Numbered from the stretch's first letter, positions 19,226 to 29,098 are shown. The stretch is DNA of 64,000 nt from Aeromonas enteropelogenes (GCF_000819845.1 NZ_CDCG01000018.1:1-64000); one strand, 5' to 3'. Numbers and translations: made by a program. Notes: a model not told the origin generated them from the letters alone.

Positions 19226-19885
19226 TTATTTGACCCAGCGGGCCAGCATGTCGGCATCCAGCTCGGTGAGAGAGCGCAACTGATGGTCGGCAATGGCCAG
19301 ACGCGGATCGCCCACTAAAGCCGGATCCGGCACGATCAGCGCCTTCATGGAGGCCGCCTTGGCCGCCAGCAGACCGGTGAAGCTGTCTTCGATGGCGAGA
19401 CAGTGCACCGGCTCCACCCCCAATTTCTCGGCGGCGTGGATATAGACATCCGGGTGCGGCTTGCCAAAACGCTCCACCTCGGCGGAGTGGACCGCCAGGA
19501 AGCGATCGCGGATACCGAGCTTGCCGAGCACAGCCTCTACCATGGCAAAGGGCGAGGAGGTGGCAAGACCCACTTTAAGTCCTTGCGCCTCGATAATATC
19601 GAGCGCTGCCAGCACGCCGGCCTTGGCCTGGCCTTCGCTCAGGATCAGGGCGTTGACCCTGTCCAGGATGCGCTGTACCACCTCTTCCTGGCTGGGGCCG
19701 CTCCAGGGACGCAACCGATACCAGTGGGCCACCAGCTGATCGATGCGCACGCCTATGGTCGATTCGCAATCCTCGACCGAGTGGGGATGGCCCAGCTCGG
19801 AGAAGACGGCCATCTGGGCCCGTTGCCAAAAGGGTTCCGAGTCGATCAGAACACCATCCATATCGAAGATCACGGCAGCTAACAT
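19226..19885 (-). CDS. hxpB: HxpB/YniC-type hexitol and 2-deoxyglucose-6-phosphate phosphatase
   Basis: A 219-residue HAD-superfamily phosphatase. Motif I is FDMDGVLIDSE with the nucleophile and acid aspartates, motif II is GLATSSP, the lysine of motif III is in RFGKPHPDVY, and motif IV is AIEDSFTGL. The cap domain follows motif I. The HWYRLRPWSGPSQEEVVQR block in the cap is the YniC-type feature. A PurR-like palindrome lies about 90-105 bases upstream of the start, in the gap left by the convergently read terminator of purT. Confidence 0.88.
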   Translation of the reverse strand: MLAAVIFDMDGVLIDSEPFWQRAQMAVFSELGHPHSVEDCESTIGVRIDQLVAHWYRLRPWSGPSQEEVVQRILDRVNALILSEGQAKAGVLAALDIIEAQGLKVGLATSSPFAMVEAVLGKLGIRDRFLAVHSAEVERFGKPHPDVYIHAAEKLGVEPVHCLAIEDSFTGLLAAKAASMKALIVPDPALVGDPRLAIADHQLRSLTELDADMLARWVK

Positions 19886-19940
19886 CTTGTACTCCAGACA
19901 AAGGTGAAGGGGGGATTATAAGGCGGACTCGCAAATGAAA

Positions 19941-19962
19941 AAGGGGCATTGCCATGCCCCTT
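19941..19962 (-). terminator. purT terminator
   Basis: AAGGGGCAT and ATGCCCCTT arms with a 4-base loop, followed by TTTCATTTG on the minus strand, past the purT stop. Confidence 0.88.
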
Positions 19963-19976
19963 GCGCTGGATCATGT

Positions 19977-19992
19977 CGGCAAACGTTTGATT
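19977..19992. promoter_or_regulatory. PurR-like operator
   Basis: CGGCAAACGTTTGATT carries the full central core GCAAACGTTTG of the PurR box (ACGCAAACGTTTGCGT) and departs from it at the outer bases. It lies between the purT stop and the hxpB start, not upstream of purT. Confidence 0.45.
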
Positions 19993-20012
19993 TCGTGTGC
20001 CAAAAAGTGGGC

Positions 20013-21191
20013 TTAGAACAGCACCTTTACCCCGGCCGCGACCGCTTTGGCTTTTTCTACCGCTTGGTCGCACTCTTCGGCACGCGCCAGCGCCACGCCG
20101 AGCCGGCGGCGACCGGCGATCTCCGGTTTGCCAAAGAGACGCAGCTGGGCACCCGGCACCAGAGCCAGCGCCTCGCCAATCCCCTGATAGCGGATGTCCT
20201 GGCTGTGACCTTCGCGCAGCACCACGGCGGAGGCGCTCGGCCCGTACTGGGTGATGGTGCCGATGGGCAGCCCCAGAATGGCGCGCACGTGCAGGGCGAA
20301 CTCGGAGAGATCCTGGGAGATGAGGGTCACCATGCCGGTGTCGTGGGGGCGCGGCGAGACCTCGCTGAACCACACCTCGTCACCCTTGATGAAGAGCTCG
20401 ACCCCGAACAGGCCGTAGCCGCCCAGCGCCTCGACCACCTTGGCTGCTACCTCCTTGGAGCGGGCCAGAGCCAGTTCGCTCATGGCTTGCGGCTGCCAGG
20501 ATTCGCGGTAGTCGCCATCTTCCTGGCGATGGCCGATGGGTTCGCAGAAGTGGATGCCGTCCACCGCGCGTACCGTGAGCAGGGTGATCTCGTACTCGAA
20601 GGGGACGAAGCCCTCGACGATCACCTTGCCGCGACCGGCGCGACCGCCCTCCTGGGCATAGGTCCAGCTCTCCTCCAGCCTGGCGAGATCGCGCAGCACG
20701 CTCTGGCCCTTGCCAGACGAACTCATCACGGGCTTGATCACGCAGGGCAGACCGATGGCATGCACCGCGGCGTCAAACTCTTCCCGGCTCTGGGCAAAGC
20801 GGTAGGGGGAGGTGGGCAGACCCAACTCTTCGGCGGCGAGCCGGCGGATCCCCTCCCGGTTCATGGTGAGCTGGGTGGCGCGGGCGTTCGGCACCACCTT
20901 GACCCCTTCCTGCTCAAGCACTGCCAGGGTATCGGTAGCGATGGCCTCGATCTCGGGGATGATGAGGTCGGGCTTTATCTCGGCGACCAGCTCTCGCAGG
21001 GCGGCGCCATCCAGCATGTCCAGCACGCGGGCATGGTGGGCTACCTGCATGGCGGGGGCATTGGCATAACGGTCGGCGGCGATCACTTCGATCCCGAACC
21101 GCTGCAACTCGATGGCGACTTCCTTGCCCAGTTCGCCGGAGCCCAGCAGCAGGGCACGGGTGGCGCCGGGGCGGGTTGCGGTTCCAAACAT
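20013..21191 (-). CDS. purT: Formate-dependent phosphoribosylglycinamide formyltransferase 2
   Basis: PurT formylates GAR using formate and ATP in de novo purine synthesis. It has 392 residues, equal to E. coli PurT. The N-terminal nucleotide-binding fold begins [22 protein letters not shown]; the ATP-grasp part shows [16 protein letters not shown], the [11 protein letters not shown] strand and [14 protein letters not shown]. The start at 21191 has an AGGAGA ribosome site. The frame continues upstream to 21245, but without a ribosome site. A 7-bp inverted repeat sits in its leader. Confidence 0.97.
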   Translation of the reverse strand: MFGTATRPGATRALLLGSGELGKEVAIELQRFGIEVIAADRYANAPAMQVAHHARVLDMLDGAALRELVAEIKPDLIIPEIEAIATDTLAVLEQEGVKVVPNARATQLTMNREGIRRLAAEELGLPTSPYRFAQSREEFDAAVHAIGLPCVIKPVMSSSGKGQSVLRDLARLEESWTYAQEGGRAGRGKVIVEGFVPFEYEITLLTVRAVDGIHFCEPIGHRQEDGDYRESWQPQAMSELALARSKEVAAKVVEALGGYGLFGVELFIKGDEVWFSEVSPRPHDTGMVTLISQDLSEFALHVRAILGLPIGTITQYGPSASAVVLREGHSQDIRYQGIGEALALVPGAQLRLFGKPEIAGRRRLGVALARAEECDQAVEKAKAVAAGVKVLF

Positions 21192-21231
21192 ACGATCTCT
21201 CCTGATGTCGATGGTCACATTGTTGCGGCCA

Positions 21232-21248
21232 CTATTGGCGACCAATAG
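21232..21248. promoter_or_regulatory. Inverted repeat in the purT leader
   Basis: CTATTGG-CGA-CCAATAG, perfect 7-bp arms, 41 bases upstream of the purT start. It could be an operator or a leader hairpin; no known consensus matches. Confidence 0.4.
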
Positions 21249-21279
21249 CGGACAAAAAAAGAGGCACGCATGGCGTACC

Positions 21280-22980
<1,701 letters not shown>

Positions 22981-23015
22981 GCCGACCTGCCCGTCGCGAT
23001 TTTCGGATAATGACC

Positions 23016-23044
23016 AACGCAGCCATCTGGCTGCGTTTGTTTTT
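23016..23044 (+). terminator. azoR terminator
   Basis: AACGCAGCCA-TC-TGGCTGCGTT followed by TGTTTTTT. Confidence 0.9.
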
Positions 23045-23118
23045 TAAAGGAGGCGGGTGACACAAGGGTTGGGAGAGAAGAAAAGCCCTTTAACGCCAGA
23101 GGCAAGAGAGTCGGGCCG

Positions 23119-23292
23119 TCAATCCATGATAAAGCGGCGACAGCCGCGGATCAGCACCAGGAATACGGCCACCAGCAGGGCGCAGAGCAGGGTGGTCAGC
23201 CACTGTTCACCATCTTGCGGCAAGTAGGGAATAAACAGGCTGATCATCAACAAGGCGGCGAGGCTGATCAGCAGGTTCTGTCGGGTCATCAT
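23119..23292 (-). CDS. 57-residue two-span membrane protein
   Basis: The short frame encodes MMTRQNLLISLAALLMISLF..., with two hydrophobic segments (LLISLAALLMISLFIPYL and TTLLCALLVAVFLVLI) joined by a short polar turn (PQDGEQW), and a basic end RGCRRFIMD. An AAGGA site lies about 10 bases before the first ATG. I do not recognise the family. The strong alternation of hydrophobic spans and a positive end make it more likely a real small membrane protein than chance. Confidence 0.5.
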   Translation of the reverse strand: MMTRQNLLISLAALLMISLFIPYLPQDGEQWLTTLLCALLVAVFLVLIRGCRRFIMD

Positions 23293-23461
23293 CTTGGGTC
23301 ATCCTTGGTTTGCTTGCCTGAAACGAATCTAATGCCCTCTTGTGACAACCTGATGTATCCATCCATCAAGCCGTCGGGGCTTCCCTCTGTTGGGGGTCCT
23401 CCGACCATATCAGGTTTTGGCCATGGAGCCAGCGCCGCGGCCGGCTCTGAGATCCCGATCC

Positions 23462-23650
23462 CTATCTGAACTGCTTCTGATCAGGCTGGTAGTGGAAATC
23501 GCCGCTGGCGAGTTTGGCCTCGAGGGCCGCTTTATCGAGATCCTGCGCCTTGCAGAGATCATCCAGATCGTCATAGCGATCGCGCAGCTGCATATTGATC
23601 AGGCTCAGCAGCATGTTGACGTCCATGGTGGCGAATTTTTTCAAATCCAT
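23462..23650 (-). CDS. DUF4250 small protein
   Basis: The 62-residue soluble protein MDLKKFATMDVNMLLSLINM continues QLRDRYDDLDDLCKAQDLDKAALEAKLASGDFHYQPDQKQF. The pattern of MDxNMLLSxINMxLRDxY and the final YxPxxNQF-like end matches DUF4250. Function unknown. It starts two bases after the MarR gene stop, with its AAGGAG site inside the end of that gene, so the two form a tight operon. Confidence 0.85.
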   Translation of the reverse strand: MDLKKFATMDVNMLLSLINMQLRDRYDDLDDLCKAQDLDKAALEAKLASGDFHYQPDQKQFR

Positions 23651-23652
23651 GG

Positions 23653-24117
23653 TTATTGCTCCTTGTCCAGGGATTGCAGCTGCTCGATGGCGGCACTGAC
23701 GGTGTGCAGATGCTGGCGGATCGCCTCGCGAGATTCGCTGGGCAGGTAATCGGTCAGGGTGTGCTGCCAGCTTCCCGCCTCGCTCTTGAGTTGCTGGAAG
23801 AGGGAGAGGCCCGCATTGGTGAGGGAGACCAGGCTGATGCGTTTGTCCTGCTCGCTGCTCTCGGTAAAGATGATCCCCTTCTCGGCCAGACGGCGGATCT
23901 CGCGAGAGATGCGCACCTTGTCCATGCCGCTTGCCTCTACCAGCTCTTTCTGGCTGATGGGGTAGTGGGGGCCGAGCACCATCATCAGGCGCCACTGGGG
24001 CACGGTCAGTTGATAGCGCTGTTCGTAAAACTGCTCGAAGGTATCCCGTAGCATCTCGGCGGCGTGAACCAACTGATAGGGCGGGTAGTGGGCGAGTAAA
24101 GCGATGATTTTTGACAT
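23653..24117 (-). CDS. MarR-family transcriptional regulator
   Basis: The 154-residue protein has the MarR winged-helix core: LTVPQWRLMMVLGPHYPISQKELVEASGMDKVRISREIRRLAEKGIIFTESSEQDKRISLVSLTNAG. N- and C-terminal helices supply the dimer interface. The DxRxxxVxLT wing is conserved as DKRISLVSLT. It forms a two-gene operon with the DUF4250 protein. Its ligand and targets are unknown; autoregulation of the operon is the default expectation. Confidence 0.9.
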   Translation of the reverse strand: MSKIIALLAHYPPYQLVHAAEMLRDTFEQFYEQRYQLTVPQWRLMMVLGPHYPISQKELVEASGMDKVRISREIRRLAEKGIIFTESSEQDKRISLVSLTNAGLSLFQQLKSEAGSWQHTLTDYLPSESREAIRQHLHTVSAAIEQLQSLDKEQ

Positions 24118-24287
24118 ATTACACCCTGCTGTGACAGCTGCATCTGGTGCAGTTTCTTTTGATACTTTGACAATGATGATACGAGACTAACGCGGATTTG
24201 TCTGACCCGGCAGCGATGAAATGTGCGGTGGCGCACGACATCCTGCGAAAGCCGGGTCAGTCAGGCGGGTTTTTAATCCGGGTTTGT

Positions 24288-25502
24288 TCAGCCTTTGCGC
24301 AACCAGAGCAGGGCCTGGTGCTTGAGCCAGGCATCGCGGGTATAGAGGGCGTAGAGCGCCGCTTCGTCACGGCTGCCCGCCTGCCAGCTGCCGGGCTCCT
24401 GCTTTGGCAGCTTGCGCTGACCGAGCAGGCAGGCCGGGATGTGCGGGTTGGCATTGATGGCCGCCAGCAAATGCTCCCTGGCCGCCTCGGCGCCTTTTGT
24501 GGCAAACACCATCAGTGCCTTGTTGTAGAGCAGCCAGCTGGAGGCTTCGTCAAAGCGCACCAGCAATCCGGCCAGCGCCTGCCAGTCTCCCTGGCGGGCA
24601 TAGAGAGTGGAGAGGTGATAGCGACAACCCGGCTCGTCGGCCTGGCAGAGGGTGAGCAGATCCAGGTATTCGGCCCTGGCCTCAGCCAACTGGCCCAACT
24701 GCAGCAAGCAGTCGGCGCGGCCGGCTCTGGCCGCCAGCAGCGGCCTGGCTTCGTGTGAACTCCAGCCATGGCCGGCGGTCTGTTGCCAGAAGGTATCGTC
24801 AAACAGCGGGTTGGCGTCGGCGATGATCTTGTCGAACCAGCCCAGGCGCACCTTGTGATCCCGGCTGGCATCGGCCAGGGCGAACCACTTTTGCCACTGC
24901 TCGGCCTGTTCGCTGTCCAGTGCCACCTCGGCGCTGGGGGCGGCCTGGTACTGCTCCAGATTGAGCAACTGGTTGAGGGCGCTTTTCATGTGCTGGCGCT
25001 GGCGCTTGCAGAATTCGGCAAACGGCAGATCGCTGGCGGCGGCGCTGTAGAGCATCTGCGCCATGGGTTTGTCACGAAACAGACAGAGCTCGGCTGCGAG
25101 GCTGAATCTGTGCTGGGTGGTGAGATCGTTCAAATCCTTTGGCTTGGGCCAGGTGGCAAACCCCTGACTGAACCCGTAACACCACTGCCCGAGGGGGTGC
25201 TGTTTGTCGAACACCTGCTCGGGATCGTCACTGGGCAGGCGACACTGGCTGGGCAGGGCCAGCTGCTCTTCATCGGCCAGGCTCTCCAGCTCCGCGATCA
25301 GATGGTGCAGCGCTTCGGCGCACTTCTCATCCAGCTCGGCATCCTGCTCCAGCAAACCGGCCAGCGGCTGCTGCCAGTCGGGCTGCTCCGGCCCCACCAG
25401 GCGGGCGCACAAAAAGCCGTGCAGGGCAGGGTAGGTCATGTCCTGTGCGCTGTGTTGCTGGATCCATTGATTAAGATGGCGGGTACGAGTGGATGGGTTC
25501 AT
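24288..25502 (-). CDS. UPF0149 (YecA/YgfB) domain fused to a TPR-like C-terminus
   Basis: The 404-residue protein starts with a UPF0149-type helical domain (LNQWIQQHSAQDMTYPALHGFLCARLVGPEQPDW, later PLGQWCYGFSQGFATW). The C-terminal 200 residues look like helical repeats: ARAGRADCLLQLGQLAEARAEYLDLL, YHLSTLYARQGDWQALAGLL and ANPHIPACLLGQRKLPKQEPGSWQAGSRDEAALYALYTRDAWLKHQALLWLRKG, the last resembling the end of ST7-like tetratricopeptide proteins. No signal peptide is seen. Stand-alone YgfB/YecA proteins are under 230 residues, so this is a fusion. Function unknown; a scaffold role is plausible. Confidence 0.7.
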   Translation of the reverse strand: MNPSTRTRHLNQWIQQHSAQDMTYPALHGFLCARLVGPEQPDWQQPLAGLLEQDAELDEKCAEALHHLIAELESLADEEQLALPSQCRLPSDDPEQVFDKQHPLGQWCYGFSQGFATWPKPKDLNDLTTQHRFSLAAELCLFRDKPMAQMLYSAAASDLPFAEFCKRQRQHMKSALNQLLNLEQYQAAPSAEVALDSEQAEQWQKWFALADASRDHKVRLGWFDKIIADANPLFDDTFWQQTAGHGWSSHEARPLLAARAGRADCLLQLGQLAEARAEYLDLLTLCQADEPGCRYHLSTLYARQGDWQALAGLLVRFDEASSWLLYNKALMVFATKGAEAAREHLLAAINANPHIPACLLGQRKLPKQEPGSWQAGSRDEAALYALYTRDAWLKHQALLWLRKG

Positions 25503-25733
25503 CGACAGCTCCTCTGGATTTGAACAGCCGCGAAGTCTACCTAAATGTGGGGTTATTTGCAGTAAAAGCCCGCCTGCATGGCGATTTTATCGCCTGTCTG
25601 GTGGCGAAATGCACCAAAGGCGAGGCCCTGCGTTGCGATGGGGACTAGGCCGGATCGCCGGTTTTGAGGTAACATGCGCGGCCATCAGGGCCCTGATCCA
25701 GCTGGCCCATCCGGTAAAGAAAAAGAGAGCACC

Positions 25734-26588
25734 ATGATACAGATTGGCAAGATGAACACCCTCAACGTCGTTGAACTCGAAGACCGTGGCGCCTGGCTCG
25801 CGGCCGGGGAGTACGGTGAACTGCTGCTGCCCAGGCGCCAGCTGCCGGAAGGGGTCAAAGAGGGGGACGATGTGCAGGTCTTCCTCTATCTGGATGCTGA
25901 CTGCGAGCCGGTGATCACCACTGACAAGCCGTTTGCCATGGTGGACGAATTTGCCGGCCTCAAAGTGGTCAACGCCAACAAGATCGGCGCCTTCCTCGAC
26001 TGGGGCATGAAAAAGGATCTGTTCGTGCCAAGCCGCGAACAGAACAAGCCGATGCAGGTGGGCCATACCTATCTGGTGCGCCTGATGCTAGATCACGAAG
26101 GGCGCATGGTGGGCACCAGCCGTCTGGAGCGTTTCCTCAGCACCGCGAAACCGCCTTTCAAGGTGGGGGACGAGGTGACCGCCCTGCCAGGTGAACACTC
26201 TCCCTTGGGCATCAAGGTGATCGTTAACGGCCAGTACCCGGGCATGCTGTTTCGCAACGAGATCTTCGGCCGGGTGATGACGGGGCGTCCCCAGACTGCC
26301 TGGGTCAAGCAGGTGCGCGAGGATGGCAAGCTGGATCTGACCCTGCAAAAGCCGGGGATGGCCAAGGTGGATGACGCCGGCGAACGCATCCTGGCGCGAA
26401 TGAAAAAGCAGGGCGGCAGCCTGGCGGTGGGCGACAAGAGCGAGCCCGAGCTCATCTACAAGCTGTTTGCCATGAGCAAGGGCACCTTCAAGAAGGCCAT
26501 CGGCGGCCTCTACAAGCAGGGCAAGATCGTCATCGAAGACAACTGCATCACCCTGACTGACGCTGCCCAGGACGGGGAGCAGGAGTAA
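25734..26588 (+). CDS. CvfB/YitL-type S1 RNA-binding protein
   Basis: The 284-residue protein MIQIGKMNTLNVVELEDRGAWL contains S1-like beta-barrel modules: VKEGDDVQVFLYLDADCEPVITT, AGLKVVNANKIGAFLDWGMKKDLFVPSREQ and GVDEVTALP-type strands. It ends in a winged-helix-like domain (PELIYKLFAMSKGTFKKAIGGLYKQGKIVIEDNCITLT). This is the CvfB family of RNA-binding proteins, first known as a virulence regulator in staphylococci. The ATG at 25734 begins the family N-terminus; upstream frame is just extension. The next gene starts with the base following its stop. Confidence 0.9.
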   Translation: MIQIGKMNTLNVVELEDRGAWLAAGEYGELLLPRRQLPEGVKEGDDVQVFLYLDADCEPVITTDKPFAMVDEFAGLKVVNANKIGAFLDWGMKKDLFVPSREQNKPMQVGHTYLVRLMLDHEGRMVGTSRLERFLSTAKPPFKVGDEVTALPGEHSPLGIKVIVNGQYPGMLFRNEIFGRVMTGRPQTAWVKQVREDGKLDLTLQKPGMAKVDDAGERILARMKKQGGSLAVGDKSEPELIYKLFAMSKGTFKKAIGGLYKQGKIVIEDNCITLTDAAQDGEQE

Positions 26589-26900
26589 GTGCCGAGCCCC
26601 TGCATCGGTGCGTGCCGGGCGAAAGATGGCCTCTGTCTCGGCTGTGGTCGTACCCTCACCGAGATAGGTCACTGGTCGGCGATGGAGAGCGAGGCCCAGC
26701 TGGCGGTGATGGCCGAGCTGGATGGTTCGAAAAGCACCCATCTCTGCCCGGGCTGCGGAGAGCCGGCCTACTGCGCCGTCTCCGCTGGCGCCACCATAGA
26801 TGAGTGTTGGTGCAGCCAGCTGCCGGCCCTGCCCATGAGCGAGGCCGGCGCCTGCTGGTGTCGCCGCTGTCTGGCCAAGGCCATCGCGGCCCAACCCTGA
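26589..26900 (+). CDS. DUF1289 plus CWC cysteine-rich fusion protein
   Basis: The 103-residue protein begins with a DUF1289 motif (PSPCIGACRAKDGLCLGCGRTLTEIGHWSAM). Its second half is a cysteine-rich CWC module: LCPGCGEPAYCAVSAG then CWCSQLPALP and CWCRRCLAKA. In total some 14 cysteines suggest one or two metal sites. The start is GTG at 26589, immediately after the cvfB-type gene stop, with AGGAG formed by the end of that gene, so it is translationally coupled. Function unknown. Confidence 0.8.
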   Translation: MPSPCIGACRAKDGLCLGCGRTLTEIGHWSAMESEAQLAVMAELDGSKSTHLCPGCGEPAYCAVSAGATIDECWCSQLPALPMSEAGACWCRRCLAKAIAAQP

Positions 26901-26927
26901 ATGTGAGGGTTGACAGTAAAAACGAGA

Positions 26928-26950
26928 AAGGCGCCGAGGGCGCCTTTTTT
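26928..26950 (+). terminator. Terminator of the cvfB-type operon
   Basis: AAGGCGCC-GAG-GGCGCCTT followed by TTTTAT; it overlaps the end of the convergent DUF440 gene. Confidence 0.9.
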
Positions 26951-27272
26951 ATGCCTGTTGCTGGCGATGCCAGCGTATATGAACTTCATTTTCCTGCATC
27001 AGCCGGGGCAACAGGAAGGTGGCGAAGATCACCTCGAATTCATCCTGATGATCCAGCAAGCCGACCCACACCTCTACCCAGCGTTCCATGTCGACCGGCT
27101 CGCCCAACTCTGTGGACCAGTCTGCATTGGGCAGCGTCGCCTCGACGGCGCCACGCTTTTCAAACTCCAGGGTGATATCGACAATTTGCTCAGGGGCCAG
27201 CATGTCTGCAGCCTGTTCGAGAAACTGATCATAGGCCCATTCGACCAGCTGATCCGGGGTACGCTGTTCCAT
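26949..27272 (-). CDS. Second DUF440 (YciU-like dsDNA-mimic) paralogue
   Basis: The 107-residue acidic protein MEQRTPDQLVEWAYDQFLEQ aligns by eye with the YciU-like protein at 28312-28638: shared features are an N-terminal helix, D.L....I....EF..RG..E...P..DW, WVGL...Q.E.E..FA..LL and HI.W at the end. DUF440 (HI1450/YciU) proteins mimic double-stranded DNA and HI1450 binds HU. It has a separate promoter region and converges on the cvfB-type operon terminator. The divergence from its neighbour suggests different partners. Confidence 0.72.
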   Translation of the reverse strand: MEQRTPDQLVEWAYDQFLEQAADMLAPEQIVDITLEFEKRGAVEATLPNADWSTELGEPVDMERWVEVWVGLLDHQDEFEVIFATFLLPRLMQENEVHIRWHRQQQA

Positions 27273-27419
27273 GAAATCACTCCAGATTCGTCGGGGTTCG
27301 CTACTGTAGCAAGGATTGGCACCGGCGGCCAGACCAGTGCGCCAGCAGACGGGCGGGTCTGTCCAATTGGCCCCGGTAGGGGTATGGTTAACACGCAGCC
27401 ATGCAGGGGAGTCAGAGGA

Positions 27420-27548
27420 TGAAACCGCGAGGACGACGACGGCAGATCAAGCGACGGCGGGAGACCTGGTGGTGGCACTATTTGCCGCTTCACCGCGAGA
27501 CGGTGGGTGGCCATCTCGGTCCCCCGGCGCCTCCCGACGCCAGTTAAT
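27420..27548 (+). CDS. Possible 42-residue arginine/tryptophan-rich peptide
   Basis: The frame encodes MKPRGRRRQIKRRRETWWWH followed by YLPLHRETVGGHLGPPAPPDAS. A GGGGAG ribosome site lies eight bases upstream of the ATG. The N-terminus is strongly basic with three tryptophans. It converges on mtgA with two bases between stops. No family is recognised; it could be chance, but the ribosome site and the exact fit in the gap argue for a gene. Confidence 0.35.
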
Positions 27549-27550
27549 CA

Positions 27551-28327
27551 TCAATCAGCCTGCTGGACCCGGGTCAGGGTGAGCTGGCCGAGCTGACTCA
27601 TCTGGCGGCGGATCCAGGCCGAGCGCTGCTGCACATAGGGTGAAGGGGGATTGACCTTGTAGCGCCAGGGGTTGGGCAGCGCCGCCGCCAGCAGGGAGGC
27701 CTCATAGCGAGTCAGCCTTGCAGCCGGTTTGCCGAAGTAGTGTCTGGCCGCCGCTTCGGCGCCATAGATCCCCGGTCCGAACTCCACAATATTGAGATAG
27801 ACCTCGAGGATGCGGGACTTGTCCCAGCCCAGCTCCATCAACAGGGTAAACCAGGCCTCCAACCCCTTGCGCAGGAAGCTGCGATCGCTCCACATGAAGA
27901 GATTCTTGGCCGTCTGCTGGCTAAGGGTGCTGGCACCGCGCACCCGGCTGCTCTGCTGATTGTGCTTGAAGGCGGAGCTGATGGCATCGAGATCGAAACC
28001 GTGGTGCTCGGCAAAATGCTGATCCTCGGCGGCGATCACCGCCAGCTGCAACTCGCGGGAGATCTGCCCAAGTGGCACCCAGTCATGTTTGACCTCAGCC
28101 ACCTTGGCTGGGGGAAACAGCGCACGCTCAATGCGCCAGCTCCACATGGGCGGATCGATAAAACGCATCAGCGCCACCGAGCCGACCGACAACAGCAGGG
28201 CGGCCAGCAGCAGCTTGCCCACCCACCTCAGCAGGCGTTGCACCAGTGTCGGCCGCACGGGATCAGGCTCTGATCCCCAGTCGTAGTGATCCGGATCATC
28301 GGGATTCGGAATTATTGGGGGAGCCAT
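27551..28327 (-). CDS. mtgA: Monofunctional peptidoglycan glycosyltransferase
   Basis: MtgA polymerises lipid II into glycan strands at the outer face of the inner membrane. It has 258 residues, with a proline- and aspartate-rich cytoplasmic start, one membrane anchor (WVGKLLLAALLLSVGSVALMRF) and the GT51 motifs AAEDQHFAEHHGFD (catalytic Glu), RGASTLSQQTAKNLFMW, RKGLEAWFTLLMELGWDKSRILEVYLN and AALPNPWRY. The start overlaps the end of the upstream DUF440 gene by 16 bases, so translation is coupled. Confidence 0.95.
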   Translation of the reverse strand: MAPPIIPNPDDPDHYDWGSEPDPVRPTLVQRLLRWVGKLLLAALLLSVGSVALMRFIDPPMWSWRIERALFPPAKVAEVKHDWVPLGQISRELQLAVIAAEDQHFAEHHGFDLDAISSAFKHNQQSSRVRGASTLSQQTAKNLFMWSDRSFLRKGLEAWFTLLMELGWDKSRILEVYLNIVEFGPGIYGAEAAARHYFGKPAARLTRYEASLLAAALPNPWRYKVNPPSPYVQQRSAWIRRQMSQLGQLTLTRVQQAD

Positions 28328-28638
28328 TCGATGTGGCAGAACTTCTCGTCGACACGGCGGGAGAGCAGCATACGGGCGAACAGGTGTTCGTACTCTTCTT
28401 GCTCGTTGCCAAGGCCGACCCAGATCTCGGCATAGTCGGCATCGCTGACCTCAAATCCCACGTCCGCTTCCCAGTCGTCGGCCGGATCGGTTTCCGCCAG
28501 CAGGCCCCGGTTGTTGAACTCCTGGTTGAAGAGGGTGATCTCCTGCTCCGGCAGGTTGTCGGACGCCAGCTCCATGAAGAGTTCGAGGGCGGTGTCGAGC
28601 AGTTCCTCGACGCTGTGCATTTCGGCATTCAAAGACAT
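28312..28638 (-). CDS. yciU: YciU-type dsDNA-mimic protein (DUF440)
   Basis: A 108-residue acidic protein with the DUF440 layout: VEELLDTALELFMELASDNLPEQEITLFNQEFNNRGLL, DPADDWEADVGFEV, EIWVGL and FARMLLSRRVDEKFCHIEW. Family member HI1450 of Haemophilus is a double-stranded-DNA mimic that interacts with HU. It overlaps mtgA by 16 bases and is the first gene of that pair. See the paralogue at 26949-27272. Confidence 0.88.
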   Translation of the reverse strand: MSLNAEMHSVEELLDTALELFMELASDNLPEQEITLFNQEFNNRGLLAETDPADDWEADVGFEVSDADYAEIWVGLGNEQEEYEHLFARMLLSRRVDEKFCHIEWLPQ

Positions 28639-28766
28639 AAACGGTCGATTCCAGAAAAGGGGGACAAGTGACCGGACGGGGCAAACCCGATGGTCGCGGC
28701 TATTCTAGCGATCGTGCGAGCGGTTGGCGAGACGGGGTGGGTCATGAGGGGGAAATAGTGATGATA

Positions 28767-28798
28767 AAAGACCGGATCCCGCCAAGGATCCGGTCTTT
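28767..28798 (-). terminator. minCDE operon terminator
   Basis: Perfect 13-bp arms AAAGACCGGATCC/GGATCCGGTCTTT, loop CGCCAA, followed by TATC on the minus strand, 34 bases past the minE stop. Confidence 0.9.
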
Positions 28799-28831
28799 AT
28801 TTGGGAAAAAGGTCACGCATAGGGCGTCAGC

Positions 28832-29098
28832 TCATCCCTTCTTGTCATCGGCGAAGGTGATGTTGAGCTCGAGGACCGACAGCTCATCACTCTTCTGATC
28901 CAGCTGGACGGTGATCTTGTCCGGATCGATGTTGACGTATTTACGGATCACATCAAGGATATCCTGCTTGAGCTGGGGCAGGTAATCCGGCCCCCCTCTG
29001 GATGAACGCTCGTGTGCAACGATGATCTGCAACCGCTCTTTGGCCAGTTGTGCGGTGTTCTGTTTCTTGTTGGAACGAAAATAATCCAATAATGACAT
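28832..29098 (-). CDS. minE: MinE, topological specificity factor
   Basis: MinE drives pole-to-pole oscillation of MinD and so restricts FtsZ rings to midcell. It has 88 residues. The N-terminal membrane and anti-MinCD helix ([32 protein letters not shown]) is followed by the topological specificity domain ([41 protein letters not shown]). It follows minD by two bases and ends the operon. Confidence 0.97.
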   Translation of the reverse strand: MSLLDYFRSNKKQNTAQLAKERLQIIVAHERSSRGGPDYLPQLKQDILDVIRKYVNIDPDKITVQLDQKSDELSVLELNITFADDKKG

